Assembly (NCBI RefSeq): GCF_004298475.1
Contig: NZ_SCRP01000012.1
Location: forward strand, 124,001 to 188,000
Origin: Paraburkholderia sp.
GTDB taxonomy: Bacteria > Pseudomonadota > Gammaproteobacteria > Burkholderiales > Burkholderiaceae
Direction: 5' to 3'
DNA: 64,000 nt
A program made the translations under genes and the position numbers. Shown here in pieces: positions 1 to 8,514 of this stretch (its first letter is position 1; every line of letters begins with the position of its first letter). A model generated the notes under the pieces. It ran no database searches, was not told the DNA's origin, and worked only from the letters and a program-made list of their open reading frames with translations.

Positions 1-1106
1 GCGTAAGGATCCACTGAAAAGCCCGCGTACGGCACGAAGGGATCGGCGGTCCATTCCCAGACCGATCCGCCCCAGTCGATCAGATCGTGGCACGCGGCGT
101 ACTCCCACTCGGCTTCGGTCGGCAGGCGACGGCCCTTCCAGCGGCAAAAAGCTTCCGCTTCGTACGCATTGACGTGGCAAACGGGCAGCGCAAGCGCGAG
201 CGGCTCCCATCGTCCGAACCAGCGCTGCTCCCAGTTTTGCGCGCCGCCACGCGCCGGTTCGTTTTCTGATTCGTGTTCCGATTTGCGTTCCGGCGTGTGC
301 TCCGCCTTGCGCCACCTTCGCGGCGCAGCAAGCCCGCTGCGCTTGAGCCACGCAATCCCGTCACCGGACCACCAGCGCTCATCCCGGTAGCCGCCTGCCG
401 CGACGAATTCGGCATAGTCGCCGTTGCTCACGCATTGGCGGTCCATCTGCACCGGGCCGACCGTGACCGCGTGCTGCCATTTTTCGTTGTCGAAGACGAA
501 TCCTGCGTCGCGCGCGCCGCCCATCATGAATGTTTCGCGGCCCAGTGCAACGTCGCGCGCGCCAGCCAGCCGTTCGAGCGGCGCCATCGCGAGCGGCGCG
601 TGCGGCGCATAGTCGAGCGTCTGCCGCATATAGGTCAGCGCTTCGGCGTGCATGTCCTCGTGGTACAAGGCGAGGCGGAAGTAATAGAGGTCATCGTCCG
701 AGTCCGAAACCGTCGCGAGCTTTGCGCGCACCTGCGACAGCACGGTCTCCACGTAGGCCATAATCTGCGCGAGCGGCGGCAGGTCCAGATGCCAGCGGTC
801 GTCGTGGGCTATGCGCGCCGAGTCGAACCATCGGTCCGCGTTCGCCAGCAGCGATGGGCGGGTCGCGACGAAGCGGCCCTGCGGACCCCGTTGTGGATCG
901 CGCAGTATCCAGTGCTCGGTAAACCAGGCAATATGCCCGTACTCCCACAGTGGCGGATTGATGCCGGGATCGCACGGGACCTGCCATTGGGCGGGTGTCA
1001 GGTTTTCGAGAATCGACCATGTTTGCCGATGAGCCTCGGCAAATGCTGCATCGAGCTGTGATTTGTCGAGTCTGCGCGTTGCCGCTCCATCAATCCGTAA
1101 CACCAT
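1..1106 (-). CDS. senA: SenA-like selenoneine synthase (EgtB/SUMF1 family), 3' end cut by the window
   Basis: 368 codons are visible; the C-terminus lies beyond base 1. The N-terminal half is a DinB/EgtB-type helical domain with the iron-site pattern HxxxHxE (YHEDMHAE, about residues 152-159) and an upstream His in GHIAWF. The C-terminal half is a formylglycine-generating-enzyme fold (RLPTEAEWEYA, then GGSVWEWTADPF). EgtB-family enzymes make the C-S bond of ergothioneine on hercynine; the SenA branch makes the C-Se bond of selenoneine. I choose SenA over EgtB because the divergent neighbour is SenB-like. The ATG at 1106 has a strong AGGAGG just upstream. A hydrophilic Glu/Lys-rich linker (about residues 270-290) separates the two domains. 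EgtB or another 5-histidylcysteine sulfoxide synthase remains possible, and the third gene, a SelD-like senC, is not in the window. Confidence 0.8.
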   Translation of the reverse strand, partial: MVLRIDGAATRRLDKSQLDAAFAEAHRQTWSILENLTPAQWQVPCDPGINPPLWEYGHIAWFTEHWILRDPQRGPQGRFVATRPSLLANADRWFDSARIAHDDRWHLDLPPLAQIMAYVETVLSQVRAKLATVSDSDDDLYYFRLALYHEDMHAEALTYMRQTLDYAPHAPLAMAPLERLAGARDVALGRETFMMGGARDAGFVFDNEKWQHAVTVGPVQMDRQCVSNGDYAEFVAAGGYRDERWWSGDGIAWLKRSGLAAPRRWRKAEHTPERKSEHESENEPARGGAQNWEQRWFGRWEPLALALPVCHVNAYEAEAFCRWKGRRLPTEAEWEYAACHDLIDWGGSVWEWTADPFVPYAGFSVDPY

Positions 1107-1116
1107 GCGACCTCCT

Positions 1117-2127
1117 ATGGCCAGAATTCATATCGCCAGCCCGGCACTGCGCAGCGCCAACAACGGCAACTGGCAGACTGCTCACCGCTGGTTCCAGTTC
1201 CTGCAAACAGCCTGCGACGTGACGCTCGGCGCCGAATGGCCGCCGGAAGATCATCGGCACGCGCCGCCCGACTGTCTGATTGCACTGCACGCCCGGCGCT
1301 CGGCGCCGTCTATCGCGCGGTTCGCCGACGCCTGTCGGGATCGTCCGCTCGTGGTCGTGCTGACGGGCACCGATCTCTATCGCGATATCCATGTCGATGC
1401 AGCCGCGCGACGCTCGCTCGATCTTGCCACGCATCTGGTCGTGCTGCAGGAGGAAGGGCTCGCTGAAATGACGGCTGCGCATCGCGCGAAATGCCGTGTG
1501 ATCTATCAGTCTGCTCCCGCGCACCAGCACGATGTTGCCGCCACGCGCAAAAGGCGAACGTTCGACGTCGTGCTGGTCGGCCATATGCGCGCGGAGAAGG
1601 ACCCGCAAACCCCCATGCGTGCGCTCGACTGGCTGCCGGACGATTCGCCGGTCCGGCTGATTCATATCGGCCAGGCGCTTGCGGACGAGTATCGGCTCGC
1701 GGCGCAGGCCTTGCAAGCACGGGCATGGCCCACGGTTGCGCGCTACGTCTGGTACGCGGGACTGCCGCACGCGGCGACGCTGCGGCACATTGCCAGCGCT
1801 CAGGCGATGATCATTTCGAGCATCATGGAAGGCGGGGCCAACGTGATCATCGAAGCGGTGAATGCGGGCGTGCCGGTGCTGGCGAGCCGCATACCCGGCA
1901 ACATCGGCATGCTGGGCCGCGACTACGAGGGTTATTTCCCGGCTGGCGACGACCGGGCGCTGGCCCGGCTGCTCGAACGGGTGAGCAGCGATCGTGATTT
2001 TTTGGCGACGTTGCAGCAGCAGTGCGCGCGACGTGCGCCGTTGTTTGCGCCTGAGCGGGAGCAAGCGAACGTCCTCGCGCTCGTTGAGGATGCGTTGGCC
2101 GGGCGACCTGCAATCGATTCGAGGTAG
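1117..2127 (+). CDS. senB: SenB-like selenosugar synthase (TIGR04348-type glycosyltransferase)
   Basis: 336 aa, GT-B-like glycosyltransferase. The start IxxSPAxRSANNGNWQTAxRW is the signature I associate with the TIGR04348 family, whose studied member SenB joins selenophosphate to a UDP-sugar to give a selenosugar for SenA. The C-terminal half has the usual GT-B donor-site region (SIMEGGANVIIEAVNAGVPV, about residues 236-255). The start at 1117 gives MARIHIASPA, which fits the family. An in-frame ATG at 1105 and a TTG at 1063 are alternatives; none has a clear Shine-Dalgarno site, because the purine-rich box here serves the opposite strand. Its start codon is 10 bp from that of senA, so promoters of each gene must lie inside the other gene or overlap. 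Confidence 0.8.
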   Translation: MARIHIASPALRSANNGNWQTAHRWFQFLQTACDVTLGAEWPPEDHRHAPPDCLIALHARRSAPSIARFADACRDRPLVVVLTGTDLYRDIHVDAAARRSLDLATHLVVLQEEGLAEMTAAHRAKCRVIYQSAPAHQHDVAATRKRRTFDVVLVGHMRAEKDPQTPMRALDWLPDDSPVRLIHIGQALADEYRLAAQALQARAWPTVARYVWYAGLPHAATLRHIASAQAMIISSIMEGGANVIIEAVNAGVPVLASRIPGNIGMLGRDYEGYFPAGDDRALARLLERVSSDRDFLATLQQQCARRAPLFAPEREQANVLALVEDALAGRPAIDSR

Positions 2128-2339
2128 CGGCTGGGGTAGCTCCCTTCAAGCGCGCTGAACGGCGGCAGCGCACACTGGAGCTCCGACTCTGGGAATACTG
2201 CTTGCTGGCCACCGCTTCCCACCGCTTCGATCTGGGCGCTTGCACGGCGCGCGGCTGCCAGCGAGTGTGCAATCCGGAAATCCGGCAAACTGTTGCGTAT
2301 CCAACGCCCAAGAGGCGCGCTAGAGCGAGGAGAAAGGCC

Positions 2340-3938
2340 ATGATGAGGCGTCCTCTGGCAGGCAGCAGCCATCCGGCACCGGCTGACATCAAGTGCGTGG
2401 GGGCGTGCGATCCCACGGAACGTTTCGAAATCGTCGTGATCCTGCGGCGCCAGGACAGCGCGGCTTTTCGCGATCTGGTCGAGCGGATCGAGGCTGGCGA
2501 TGCGACGGCCGAGCCGGTCTCGCGCGAGGCGTACGAACAGCGCTTCGGCGCGTCTGCCGATGACGTGCGGCGCGTCGAACGTTTTGCGGCATCCAATGGG
2601 CTCACGCTCGTGCGCTCGGATCTGGCGGCACGCCGCGTCGTGTTGTCCGGCACGGTGCAGCAGTACAACGCCGCCTTCGGCATCGATCTGCAGCGCTTCG
2701 AGCACCAGGTGGGTCAGTCCACCTATCACTTTCATCAGCCGGGCGGCCCGGTACATCTGCCCGAGGACGTGCACGAAGTCGTTACCGCCGTGCTCGGCTT
2801 CGACAACCGCGCGAAAGCGCGGCCGCACTTTCGTCTGAACCCCACGCCTCATCCGGCATTCAGCCCGCCGATTCGCCCCGCGCGCGCCGTGAGCGCATCG
2901 TTCACGCCGCCGCAGCTCGCGCAGCTCTACGGCTTCCCGTCCGGTGACGGCAGCGGCCAATGCATTGCGTTGATCGAGATGGGCGGCGGCTATCGCGATG
3001 CGGATCTGCAAGCGTATTTCACTGCGCTCGGCGTGGCTTTGCCGAAGGTGGAATCCGTCTTGGTCGATCAGGCTGAGAACGCGCCGACCGGCGACCCGAA
3101 CGGCGCCGATGGCGAAGTCGAGCTCGACGTCGAGATCGCGGGCGCGCTCGCGCCCGGCGCGCTGATCGCCGTGTACTTCGCGCCGAACAGCGAGGCGGGT
3201 TTCGTCGATGCCGTGAGCGCCGCGCTGCACGACAGCGTGCGCAAGCCCTCGGTCATTTCGATCAGCTGGGGCGCGCCCGAATCGGCGTGGTCGCAGCAGA
3301 CGCTCGCCGCGCTCGACGACGCGCTGCAATCGGCCGTGGCGCTCGGCGTGACCGTGTGCGCGGCGTCGGGCGACAGCGGCTCGTCGGACGGCGTGGGCGA
3401 TGGCGCCGATCACGTGGACTTCCCCGCGTCGAGCCCGTATGCGCTCGGCTGCGGCGGAACGAGCATGACGGCATCGAATGGGCAGATCGTGCGCGAAACG
3501 GTGTGGGACAGCGGCAACGAGGGCGCGTCGGGCGGCGGCGTGAGTGCGACGTTCGCGCTGCCCGCGTGGCAGAAGGGGCTGTCCGTCGTGAGCACCCATG
3601 GCGGCGCGAGTGCGCTCGCGCGGCGCGGCGTGCCCGATGTGTCCGCCGACGCCGATCCGGCCACGGGCTATGTCGTGCACATCGACGGCACGGACACCGT
3701 GGTGGGCGGCACCAGTGCGGTCGCGCCGCTGTGGGCGGCGCTGATCGCGCGCATCAACGCCGCGCGCGGCAAGCCCGTGGGTTTCGTGAATGCGCTGCTC
3801 TACGCGCAGCGCGCAGCGTTCAACGACATCACGAGCGGCAACAACGGCGACTATGCGGCGGCGCCCGGCTGGGACGCGTGCTCGGGGCTCGGCACGCCGG
3901 TGGGCGCGAAAGTGGCGGCGGTGCTTGCGTCGGCGTAG
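2340..3938 (+). CDS. S53 sedolisin/kumamolisin-type serine-carboxyl protease
   Basis: 532 aa. Residues about 25-165 form the pro-kumamolisin activation domain; the catalytic domain follows. Catalytic residues are visible: Glu259 and Asp263 in GEVELDVEI, oxyanion Asp345 in SGDSGSSDG and nucleophile Ser459 in GGTSAVAP. The C-terminal stretch with NDITSGNNG and GWDACSGLG matches the family calcium site. Sedolisins are endopeptidases that self-activate and work at acid pH. I see no signal peptide, so export route is unclear. The start ATG at 2340 follows GAGGAGAAAGG; the open frame extends further upstream but without an equally good start. It lies 149 bp before an S10 carboxypeptidase gene on the same strand. 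Confidence 0.9.
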   Translation: MMRRPLAGSSHPAPADIKCVGACDPTERFEIVVILRRQDSAAFRDLVERIEAGDATAEPVSREAYEQRFGASADDVRRVERFAASNGLTLVRSDLAARRVVLSGTVQQYNAAFGIDLQRFEHQVGQSTYHFHQPGGPVHLPEDVHEVVTAVLGFDNRAKARPHFRLNPTPHPAFSPPIRPARAVSASFTPPQLAQLYGFPSGDGSGQCIALIEMGGGYRDADLQAYFTALGVALPKVESVLVDQAENAPTGDPNGADGEVELDVEIAGALAPGALIAVYFAPNSEAGFVDAVSAALHDSVRKPSVISISWGAPESAWSQQTLAALDDALQSAVALGVTVCAASGDSGSSDGVGDGADHVDFPASSPYALGCGGTSMTASNGQIVRETVWDSGNEGASGGGVSATFALPAWQKGLSVVSTHGGASALARRGVPDVSADADPATGYVVHIDGTDTVVGGTSAVAPLWAALIARINAARGKPVGFVNALLYAQRAAFNDITSGNNGDYAAAPGWDACSGLGTPVGAKVAAVLASA

Positions 3939-3963
3939 CACGAGGCGGCATCGTGCGCGGCCA

Positions 3964-4017
3964 ACGCGTTCAATGCGTTCAACGCCCTCAACGCAGTCGA
4001 TGCGGATAGCGCGGATA
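3964..4017 (+). repeat. degenerate 9-bp tandem repeat, about six units
   Basis: Units read ACGCGTTCA, ATGCGTTCA, ACGCCCTCA, ACGCAGTCG, ATGCGGATA, GCGCGGATA between the sedolisin and carboxypeptidase genes. It is followed at about 4057-4080 by a second short repetition of GATAAGCCA. No function is evident. Confidence 0.6.
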
Positions 4018-4087
4018 GTGGAAGGACGTCGAAGACGTCACACTCGCATTGCAAGCCAGGATAAGCCACGATAAGCCAGGAGACGAC

Positions 4088-5743
4088 ATGAACGAACCGG
4101 TTCGATCCACGCATGGCAACGGCAAGCGTCACGCCTCAGGCGGCAACGGCAAGCATCGCAGCATGGCGGATCAGCCGTGCTTCGATCCTACCGCCTACGG
4201 CAACGGCCCGGACGACTTCGTCACCGACACGACCGAAAACGCCGCGATCACGCATCACGCGACGCAGATCGGCAGCGAGGCGATTGCGTACACGGCGACG
4301 GCAGGGCATCTCGTGACCGTCGATCCGGTCAGCTCGCAACCGAACGCGAAGATCTTCTACGTGGCGTTCACGAAGGACGGCGCGCAGGCGCAGGAGCGGC
4401 CCGTCACGTTCTTCTACAACGGCGGGCCGGGTTCGTCGGCGGTGTTCGTGCTGCTCGGCTCGTATGCGCCGAAGCGCATCAGGACGTCCATGCCGGGTTT
4501 CACGCCGCCCGCGCCCTATACGCTCGAAGACAACCCGGACAGCCTGCTCGACAAGAGCGATCTCGTGTTCGTCAATCCGGTGGGCACGGGGTATTCGTCG
4601 GCGGTCGCGCCGCATCACAACCGCGACTTCTGGGGCGTCGATCAGGACGCGGATTCGCTCAAGCAATTCATCAAGCGCTATCTCACGGCAAACGACCGCT
4701 GGAATTCGCCGAAGTTTCTTTACGGCGAGTCGTACGGCACGGCGCGCAGTTGCGTGCTCGCGTACCGGCTGCATGAGGACGGCGTGGACCTCAACGGCAT
4801 CACGCTTCAGTCGTCGATTCTCGACTACACGCAAAGCGGCGACCCGATGGGCGCGCTGCCCACGGCCGCCGCCGATGCGTGGTACCACGACCGCGTGGGC
4901 GTGACGCCGAAGCCGAAGGATCTTCAGGCGTTTGTCGCGCAGGTCGCGCAGTTCGCGCGCACGGATTACCGCGCCGCGCTCGCAACGTTTCCCGATGCGA
5001 AGGACCCGGCCATCGAGGCGACGCTCAAGACGCTCTCGCAGTACACGGGCATCGATACGCTCGCGCTCGCGTCCTGGAGCCTCGATATCGCGGCCTACGA
5101 CAGCCGCGGCAATGCGCTTTTCCTCACGACGCTGCTCAAGGACAAGGGCGTGGCGCTCGGCGCTTACGACGGCCGCGTGACGGCCATCGATACCGGCATC
5201 GCGGGCAAGATCGATCCGAATTCCGGCGGCAACGACCCGACCATGACCGCCGTAACCGGCGTCTATACGGCGATGTGGAACAGCTACCTGAACGAGCAAC
5301 TGAAATTCCGTTCGAATTCGTCGTTCACGGACCTCAACGATCAGGCCTTCCGCAACTGGAATTTCAGCCATATCGACCCGACCGGCGCGCAAAAGGGCAT
5401 CGACGCGCAGGGCAACATCGTGCTCTACACGGCGGGCGATCTTGCGGCTGTGATGGCGCTGAACCCGGATCTGCGCGTGCTTTCGGCGAACGGCTACTAC
5501 GACTTCGTAACGCCGTTCTATCAGACCGTCGTCGATCTGCAGAAGATGCCGCTCGCCGACCAGAGCGTGCGCAACAATCTCAGCGCGCGTTTTTACCCCT
5601 CGGGGCACATGGTGTATCTCGACAATGCGTCACGCACCGCGCTCAAGAGCGACCTCGCGAAGCTGTATCAGAGCGCGGTGGCGGACACGCACGCGGTTGC
5701 GCGCATTCGCGCCCTGCAGCGCATGAGCACGATGCATCATTAG
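4088..5743 (+). CDS. S10 family serine carboxypeptidase-like peptidase
   Basis: 551 aa. The oxyanion-hole motif NGGPGSSA is at residues 111-118 and the nucleophile elbow GESYGTARS has Ser215. The acid and base of the triad sit in the C-terminal part (NGYYDFVTPF and SGHMVYLD). S10 enzymes remove C-terminal residues from peptides and prefer acid pH. The ATG at 4088 follows CCAGGAGACGAC. The N-terminus is hydrophilic and Gly/Asn/His-rich (residues 1-30) with no recognisable signal peptide, which is odd for this family. It follows the S53 gene closely, so the two may act in sequence: endoproteolysis, then trimming of the products. Confidence 0.88.
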   Translation: MNEPVRSTHGNGKRHASGGNGKHRSMADQPCFDPTAYGNGPDDFVTDTTENAAITHHATQIGSEAIAYTATAGHLVTVDPVSSQPNAKIFYVAFTKDGAQAQERPVTFFYNGGPGSSAVFVLLGSYAPKRIRTSMPGFTPPAPYTLEDNPDSLLDKSDLVFVNPVGTGYSSAVAPHHNRDFWGVDQDADSLKQFIKRYLTANDRWNSPKFLYGESYGTARSCVLAYRLHEDGVDLNGITLQSSILDYTQSGDPMGALPTAAADAWYHDRVGVTPKPKDLQAFVAQVAQFARTDYRAALATFPDAKDPAIEATLKTLSQYTGIDTLALASWSLDIAAYDSRGNALFLTTLLKDKGVALGAYDGRVTAIDTGIAGKIDPNSGGNDPTMTAVTGVYTAMWNSYLNEQLKFRSNSSFTDLNDQAFRNWNFSHIDPTGAQKGIDAQGNIVLYTAGDLAAVMALNPDLRVLSANGYYDFVTPFYQTVVDLQKMPLADQSVRNNLSARFYPSGHMVYLDNASRTALKSDLAKLYQSAVADTHAVARIRALQRMSTMHH

Positions 5744-5772
5744 GGCCCGTTATTCATGTGAACAGGCCCTAA
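5740..5772. terminator. shared hairpin carrying the stop codons of two convergent genes
   Basis: TTAGGGCC at 5740-5747 pairs exactly with GGCCCTAA at 5765-5772, with an inner GTT/AAC pairing after one mismatch and a 9-nt loop. The TAG stop of the carboxypeptidase is in the left arm and the TAG stop of the minus-strand gene is in the right arm. There is no T-tract, so terminator activity is an inference. Confidence 0.5.
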
Positions 5773-6314
5773 CGCTCGCTCGCCGCCTCTGCGCATTCGC
5801 GTTCCTGCGCCATGGCGGCGAGGCACGCACGCGCGTCGCCGTTCACGATGCGCGCGGCGCACGCGATCATCAGATTTTTCTGGAGTCCGAAATCCTCGAC
5901 GAGAAACCCGCGCGCGCATTCGCGCCCTTGCGCGCCGGGCTGCGACGGCACGCGCTCGGCCAGCGTGCCCGCATCGGTCGTATAGGCCCAGACTTCCTTG
6001 CCGAGTGCGGCTGCAAAGCCGATTTCGAACGCGGTGCCGGAATCGGGTTCGCCCGGACCGCGAAAATCATCGACATTGGCCATGACGATGTCGGCTGAGC
6101 GGATCGCGTCGATGTTGGACCGATAGATCCAGGCGGCCTTGCGCGGGCCTTCGAGGCCGGCTGGCGCTTCGGCGTCGAGCGGATAGACGCCTTCGAAGCC
6201 GTATTCGGCGCACGCGGCGCGCAGGCGCTCGCCGAATGCGCGCGCGTCGCGGCGGAACACGTCGAAGCCCGCGAGATAGACGCGCGGCGGGCGGGGCGAC
6301 AGGCTGTGAGTCAT
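5769..6314 (-). CDS. nucleoside 2-deoxyribosyltransferase-like protein
   Basis: 181 aa. The start PPRVYLAGFDVFRRDA is typical of this family (YLAGP-like motif), followed by RSADIVMANVDDFRGPGEPD with the Asp cluster used in substrate binding, and DSGTAFEIGFAAALGKEVWA, which contains the GTAFE(I/L)G catalytic-Glu motif. The family swaps or hydrolyses bases on deoxynucleosides in salvage or nucleotide-pool clearance. The ATG at 6314 follows GAGGACACCGCC. It stands alone, converging on the carboxypeptidase gene. Confidence 0.78.
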   Translation of the reverse strand: MTHSLSPRPPRVYLAGFDVFRRDARAFGERLRAACAEYGFEGVYPLDAEAPAGLEGPRKAAWIYRSNIDAIRSADIVMANVDDFRGPGEPDSGTAFEIGFAAALGKEVWAYTTDAGTLAERVPSQPGAQGRECARGFLVEDFGLQKNLMIACAARIVNGDARACLAAMAQERECAEAASER

Positions 6315-6814
6315 GGCGGTGTCCTCGAATTGCATGGCACGGCGGGAGCCGACGCGGCGATTCTAGCCCGCCCGCCGCCCACTCGCGCTTCGTGTGAATC
6401 GGCATACGAATGGATGTCAACGAATGTCGTAAGTCGCTACTGTTGTTCATCCCCCAAACGCATCGGCCCGGGCAAAGCAGCGGTGACGTTGCGATTTGCG
6501 TGCCCGGACTCGCAGAAGCGCTGCGGGCTGCGCGTATCCGAAGCAGGCGGAGATCATGCGCACCTTTGCAAACGGCTAATCGAAGGCCGATCGGCAAAAT
6601 CCGGATCTGTTCCGGAGTACGGTTTTCGGCGTGTGTAATCTTTCGATTCACCTTCTGCGCGAGACCGCTTCGTTCTATGCTGTCGTTTAGCTTTACCCGG
6701 AACCGGTCGTCATTTTGCGCTCAGTACCTTATTTGGCCGGTGTTTCGTACAATGTGCCGCCCGCTTGCGGGCAGTCCGGTATCGTCCGGTATCACGAGAA
6801 GGAGGCACGAGGCA
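6315..6814. other. 500-bp gap between divergent genes
   Basis: Lies between the deoxyribosyltransferase-like gene and the binding-protein gene, so both promoters must be here. An open frame runs through it in frame with the binding protein, but its composition (Arg/Ser-rich, no family resemblance) does not look coding. I see no convincing -35/-10 pair. Confidence 0.5.
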
Positions 6815-7723
6815 ATGAAACGACCAAGGCTGCTGGCGCTCGCCTGCTCGATTGCCATGCCGGGTCTTCTGCTGACCCAGTCCGCCGACGCGCAGGTTGC
6901 GCAGCCGACGCTGGCAAAAATCCAGTCGGCGAACCTTATTGCGATCGGCTATCGCGAGACATCGGTGCCGTTTTCGTACATGGACGCGGACGGCACGGTC
7001 ATCGGGTTTTCGCAGGACATCTGCAACAAGGTGATCGACGCGGTGAAGGCGAAGACGAATCGCCCGAACCTGAAGGTGCGCTTCATCCCCGTCACCTCGC
7101 AGAACCGCATTCCGCTCGTGCAGAACGGCACCGTCGATCTGGAATGCGGCGTCACGACGAACCTCAAGGAGCGTCAGACCCAGGTGGCGTTTTCCGTGAC
7201 GTTCTTCATTGCGACCACGCGTCTGCTCACGCGCAAGGACTCGGGCATCCACGACTTCAAGGATCTCGCGGGCAAGACCGTGCTGACCAACCAGGGCACG
7301 ACGTCCGAGCGCATCCTGCGCCGCATGAACGAGGAAAAGCAGATGAACATGCGGATCATCAGCGCGAAGGATTACGGCGAGGGGCGCGTCGCGCTCGAAT
7401 CGGGGCGCGCGGTGGCTTACATGATGGACGACGTGCTGCTGGCGGGCACGCGCTCGCTCACGGCCAATCCGTCCGACTGGGTGATCGTGGGCACGCCGCA
7501 ATCGTCGGAGGCCTACGGCTTCATGATGCGCAACGGCGACCCCGCGTTCCGGCAACTCGTGAACGACACGATGACCTCGATCATGAAGAGCGGTGAAATC
7601 GATGCGATGTATACGCGCTGGTTCGAGAAGCCGGTTCCGCCGAAAGGCATTAATTTCGCATTCCCGATGAGTCCGCAATTACATGCGCTCTTTGCAGCGC
7701 CGAACGATAAGCCGTTCGATTAA
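6815..7723 (+). CDS. ABC transporter substrate-binding protein, glutamate/aspartate (GltI) type
   Basis: 302 aa. The signal peptide is about residues 1-26 (KRPRLLALACSIAMPG..SADA, cleavage before QVAQP). The mature part is a family 3 solute-binding protein: YRETSVPFSYMDADG, then the QNGTVDLECGVTTNLKERQ region and YTRWFEKPVPPKGIN at the C-terminus, all like GltI/AatJ. It would capture an acidic amino acid in the periplasm for an ABC importer. No permease or ATPase gene is adjacent, so it is an orphan that must share a transporter coded elsewhere. The ATG at 6815 has GAAGGAGGCACGAGGCA upstream; the longer frame starting near 6410 lacks a signal peptide and is rejected. Confidence 0.88.
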   Translation: MKRPRLLALACSIAMPGLLLTQSADAQVAQPTLAKIQSANLIAIGYRETSVPFSYMDADGTVIGFSQDICNKVIDAVKAKTNRPNLKVRFIPVTSQNRIPLVQNGTVDLECGVTTNLKERQTQVAFSVTFFIATTRLLTRKDSGIHDFKDLAGKTVLTNQGTTSERILRRMNEEKQMNMRIISAKDYGEGRVALESGRAVAYMMDDVLLAGTRSLTANPSDWVIVGTPQSSEAYGFMMRNGDPAFRQLVNDTMTSIMKSGEIDAMYTRWFEKPVPPKGINFAFPMSPQLHALFAAPNDKPFD

Positions 7724-7863
7724 ATTCCCGTTCCTGAAGCATGAGATGATCGCTTGCCCGGTTCTGCGCCGCATGCGCTGCACAGAACCGGGCGGCGAGC
7801 GTTGCGGCGCATTCATGAATGGCCGCGACTCATGCGTGCAGCGAACAACACTCGGGGGCGGGC

Positions 7864-8358
7864 ATGGAAGGATCGGACGGCACGGTGGCGATAGTCGGTG
7901 CGGGGCATGCGGGCGGCAATGCCGCCGCGCTCCTGCGGCAATACGGTTTCGAAGGGCGGATCGGGCCGATCGGCGCCTTGACGCGAAGATCGAATCTTTC
8001 GTCGCCGAGGGCGCGCAGGGGATAGCCGGCGCACCGGGAGTACCGGGCGCACCCGGCGCGAGGCTGGGCGGCAGACTGGGCGGTGTCAGGCTGGCATCGG
8101 GCGAGGTCGTACCGGCGACGGTGGCGCTCGTCGGCATCGGCGTGATGCCGAGTGGCGCTTGCGCAAGCGGCCGGTATTGTCTGCGCGAACGGCGTGCAGA
8201 TCGATGCCGATGCGCGCACATCGGACCCCGATATCTTCGCGATCGGCGACTGCGCGATCCGGCGACAGATCCCGGCACGTTCGCGGCGGCGGCGCTGGCC
8301 TGAGCGGGCGAGGCATCCGGAGCGTTTTTTTGTCGGGCACTATTTGACAAATTATTGA
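7864..8358 (+). pseudogene. remnant of a ferredoxin/rubredoxin-type FAD-dependent reductase
   Basis: Pieces of one protein occur in order but in different frames. At 7864 an N-terminal FAD-binding stretch (VAIVGAGHAGGNAAALLRQ) has a normal start. About 8085-8150 carries VRLASGEVVPATVALVGIG. From 8167 a third frame carries AGIVCANGVQIDAD and RTSDPDIFAIGDCA, the second FAD motif. Most of the central part is missing, and the junction reads as a Gly-Ala-Pro collagen-like string caused by GC-rich degeneration. Whole proteins of this family are about 400 residues, so roughly two thirds is gone. It is non-functional as a reductase. Confidence 0.8.
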
Positions 8359-8514
8359 CGTGCGTAGCAGTACGGTTTTGCGCGGCGGACTATCATCCCA
8401 GGCGGCGCCGCTGCATGTTCGTGTTTTGTACGGGTTCATGTTCGCGTTCACGGCGCCATGCCGGTGCGGCAGGGTCGCATCGGCCAGTCCTCCGCCGATG
8501 ACGAGTCCCGCACG

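Noticed and set aside
1932..3941. Long minus-strand open frame opposite the sedolisin gene
   Set aside because: It covers the S53 gene with catalytic motifs on the plus strand; the antisense protein is Arg/His/Ala-rich without motifs.
6410..6814. In-frame extension of the binding-protein gene
   Set aside because: The signal peptide begins exactly at 6815 after a strong ribosome site; the extension is Arg/Ser-rich and non-homologous.
8338..8380. TTGACA at 8344-8349 as a promoter for the heptosyltransferase gene
   Set aside because: No matching -10 box lies 15-19 bp downstream, so I did not list it as a promoter.
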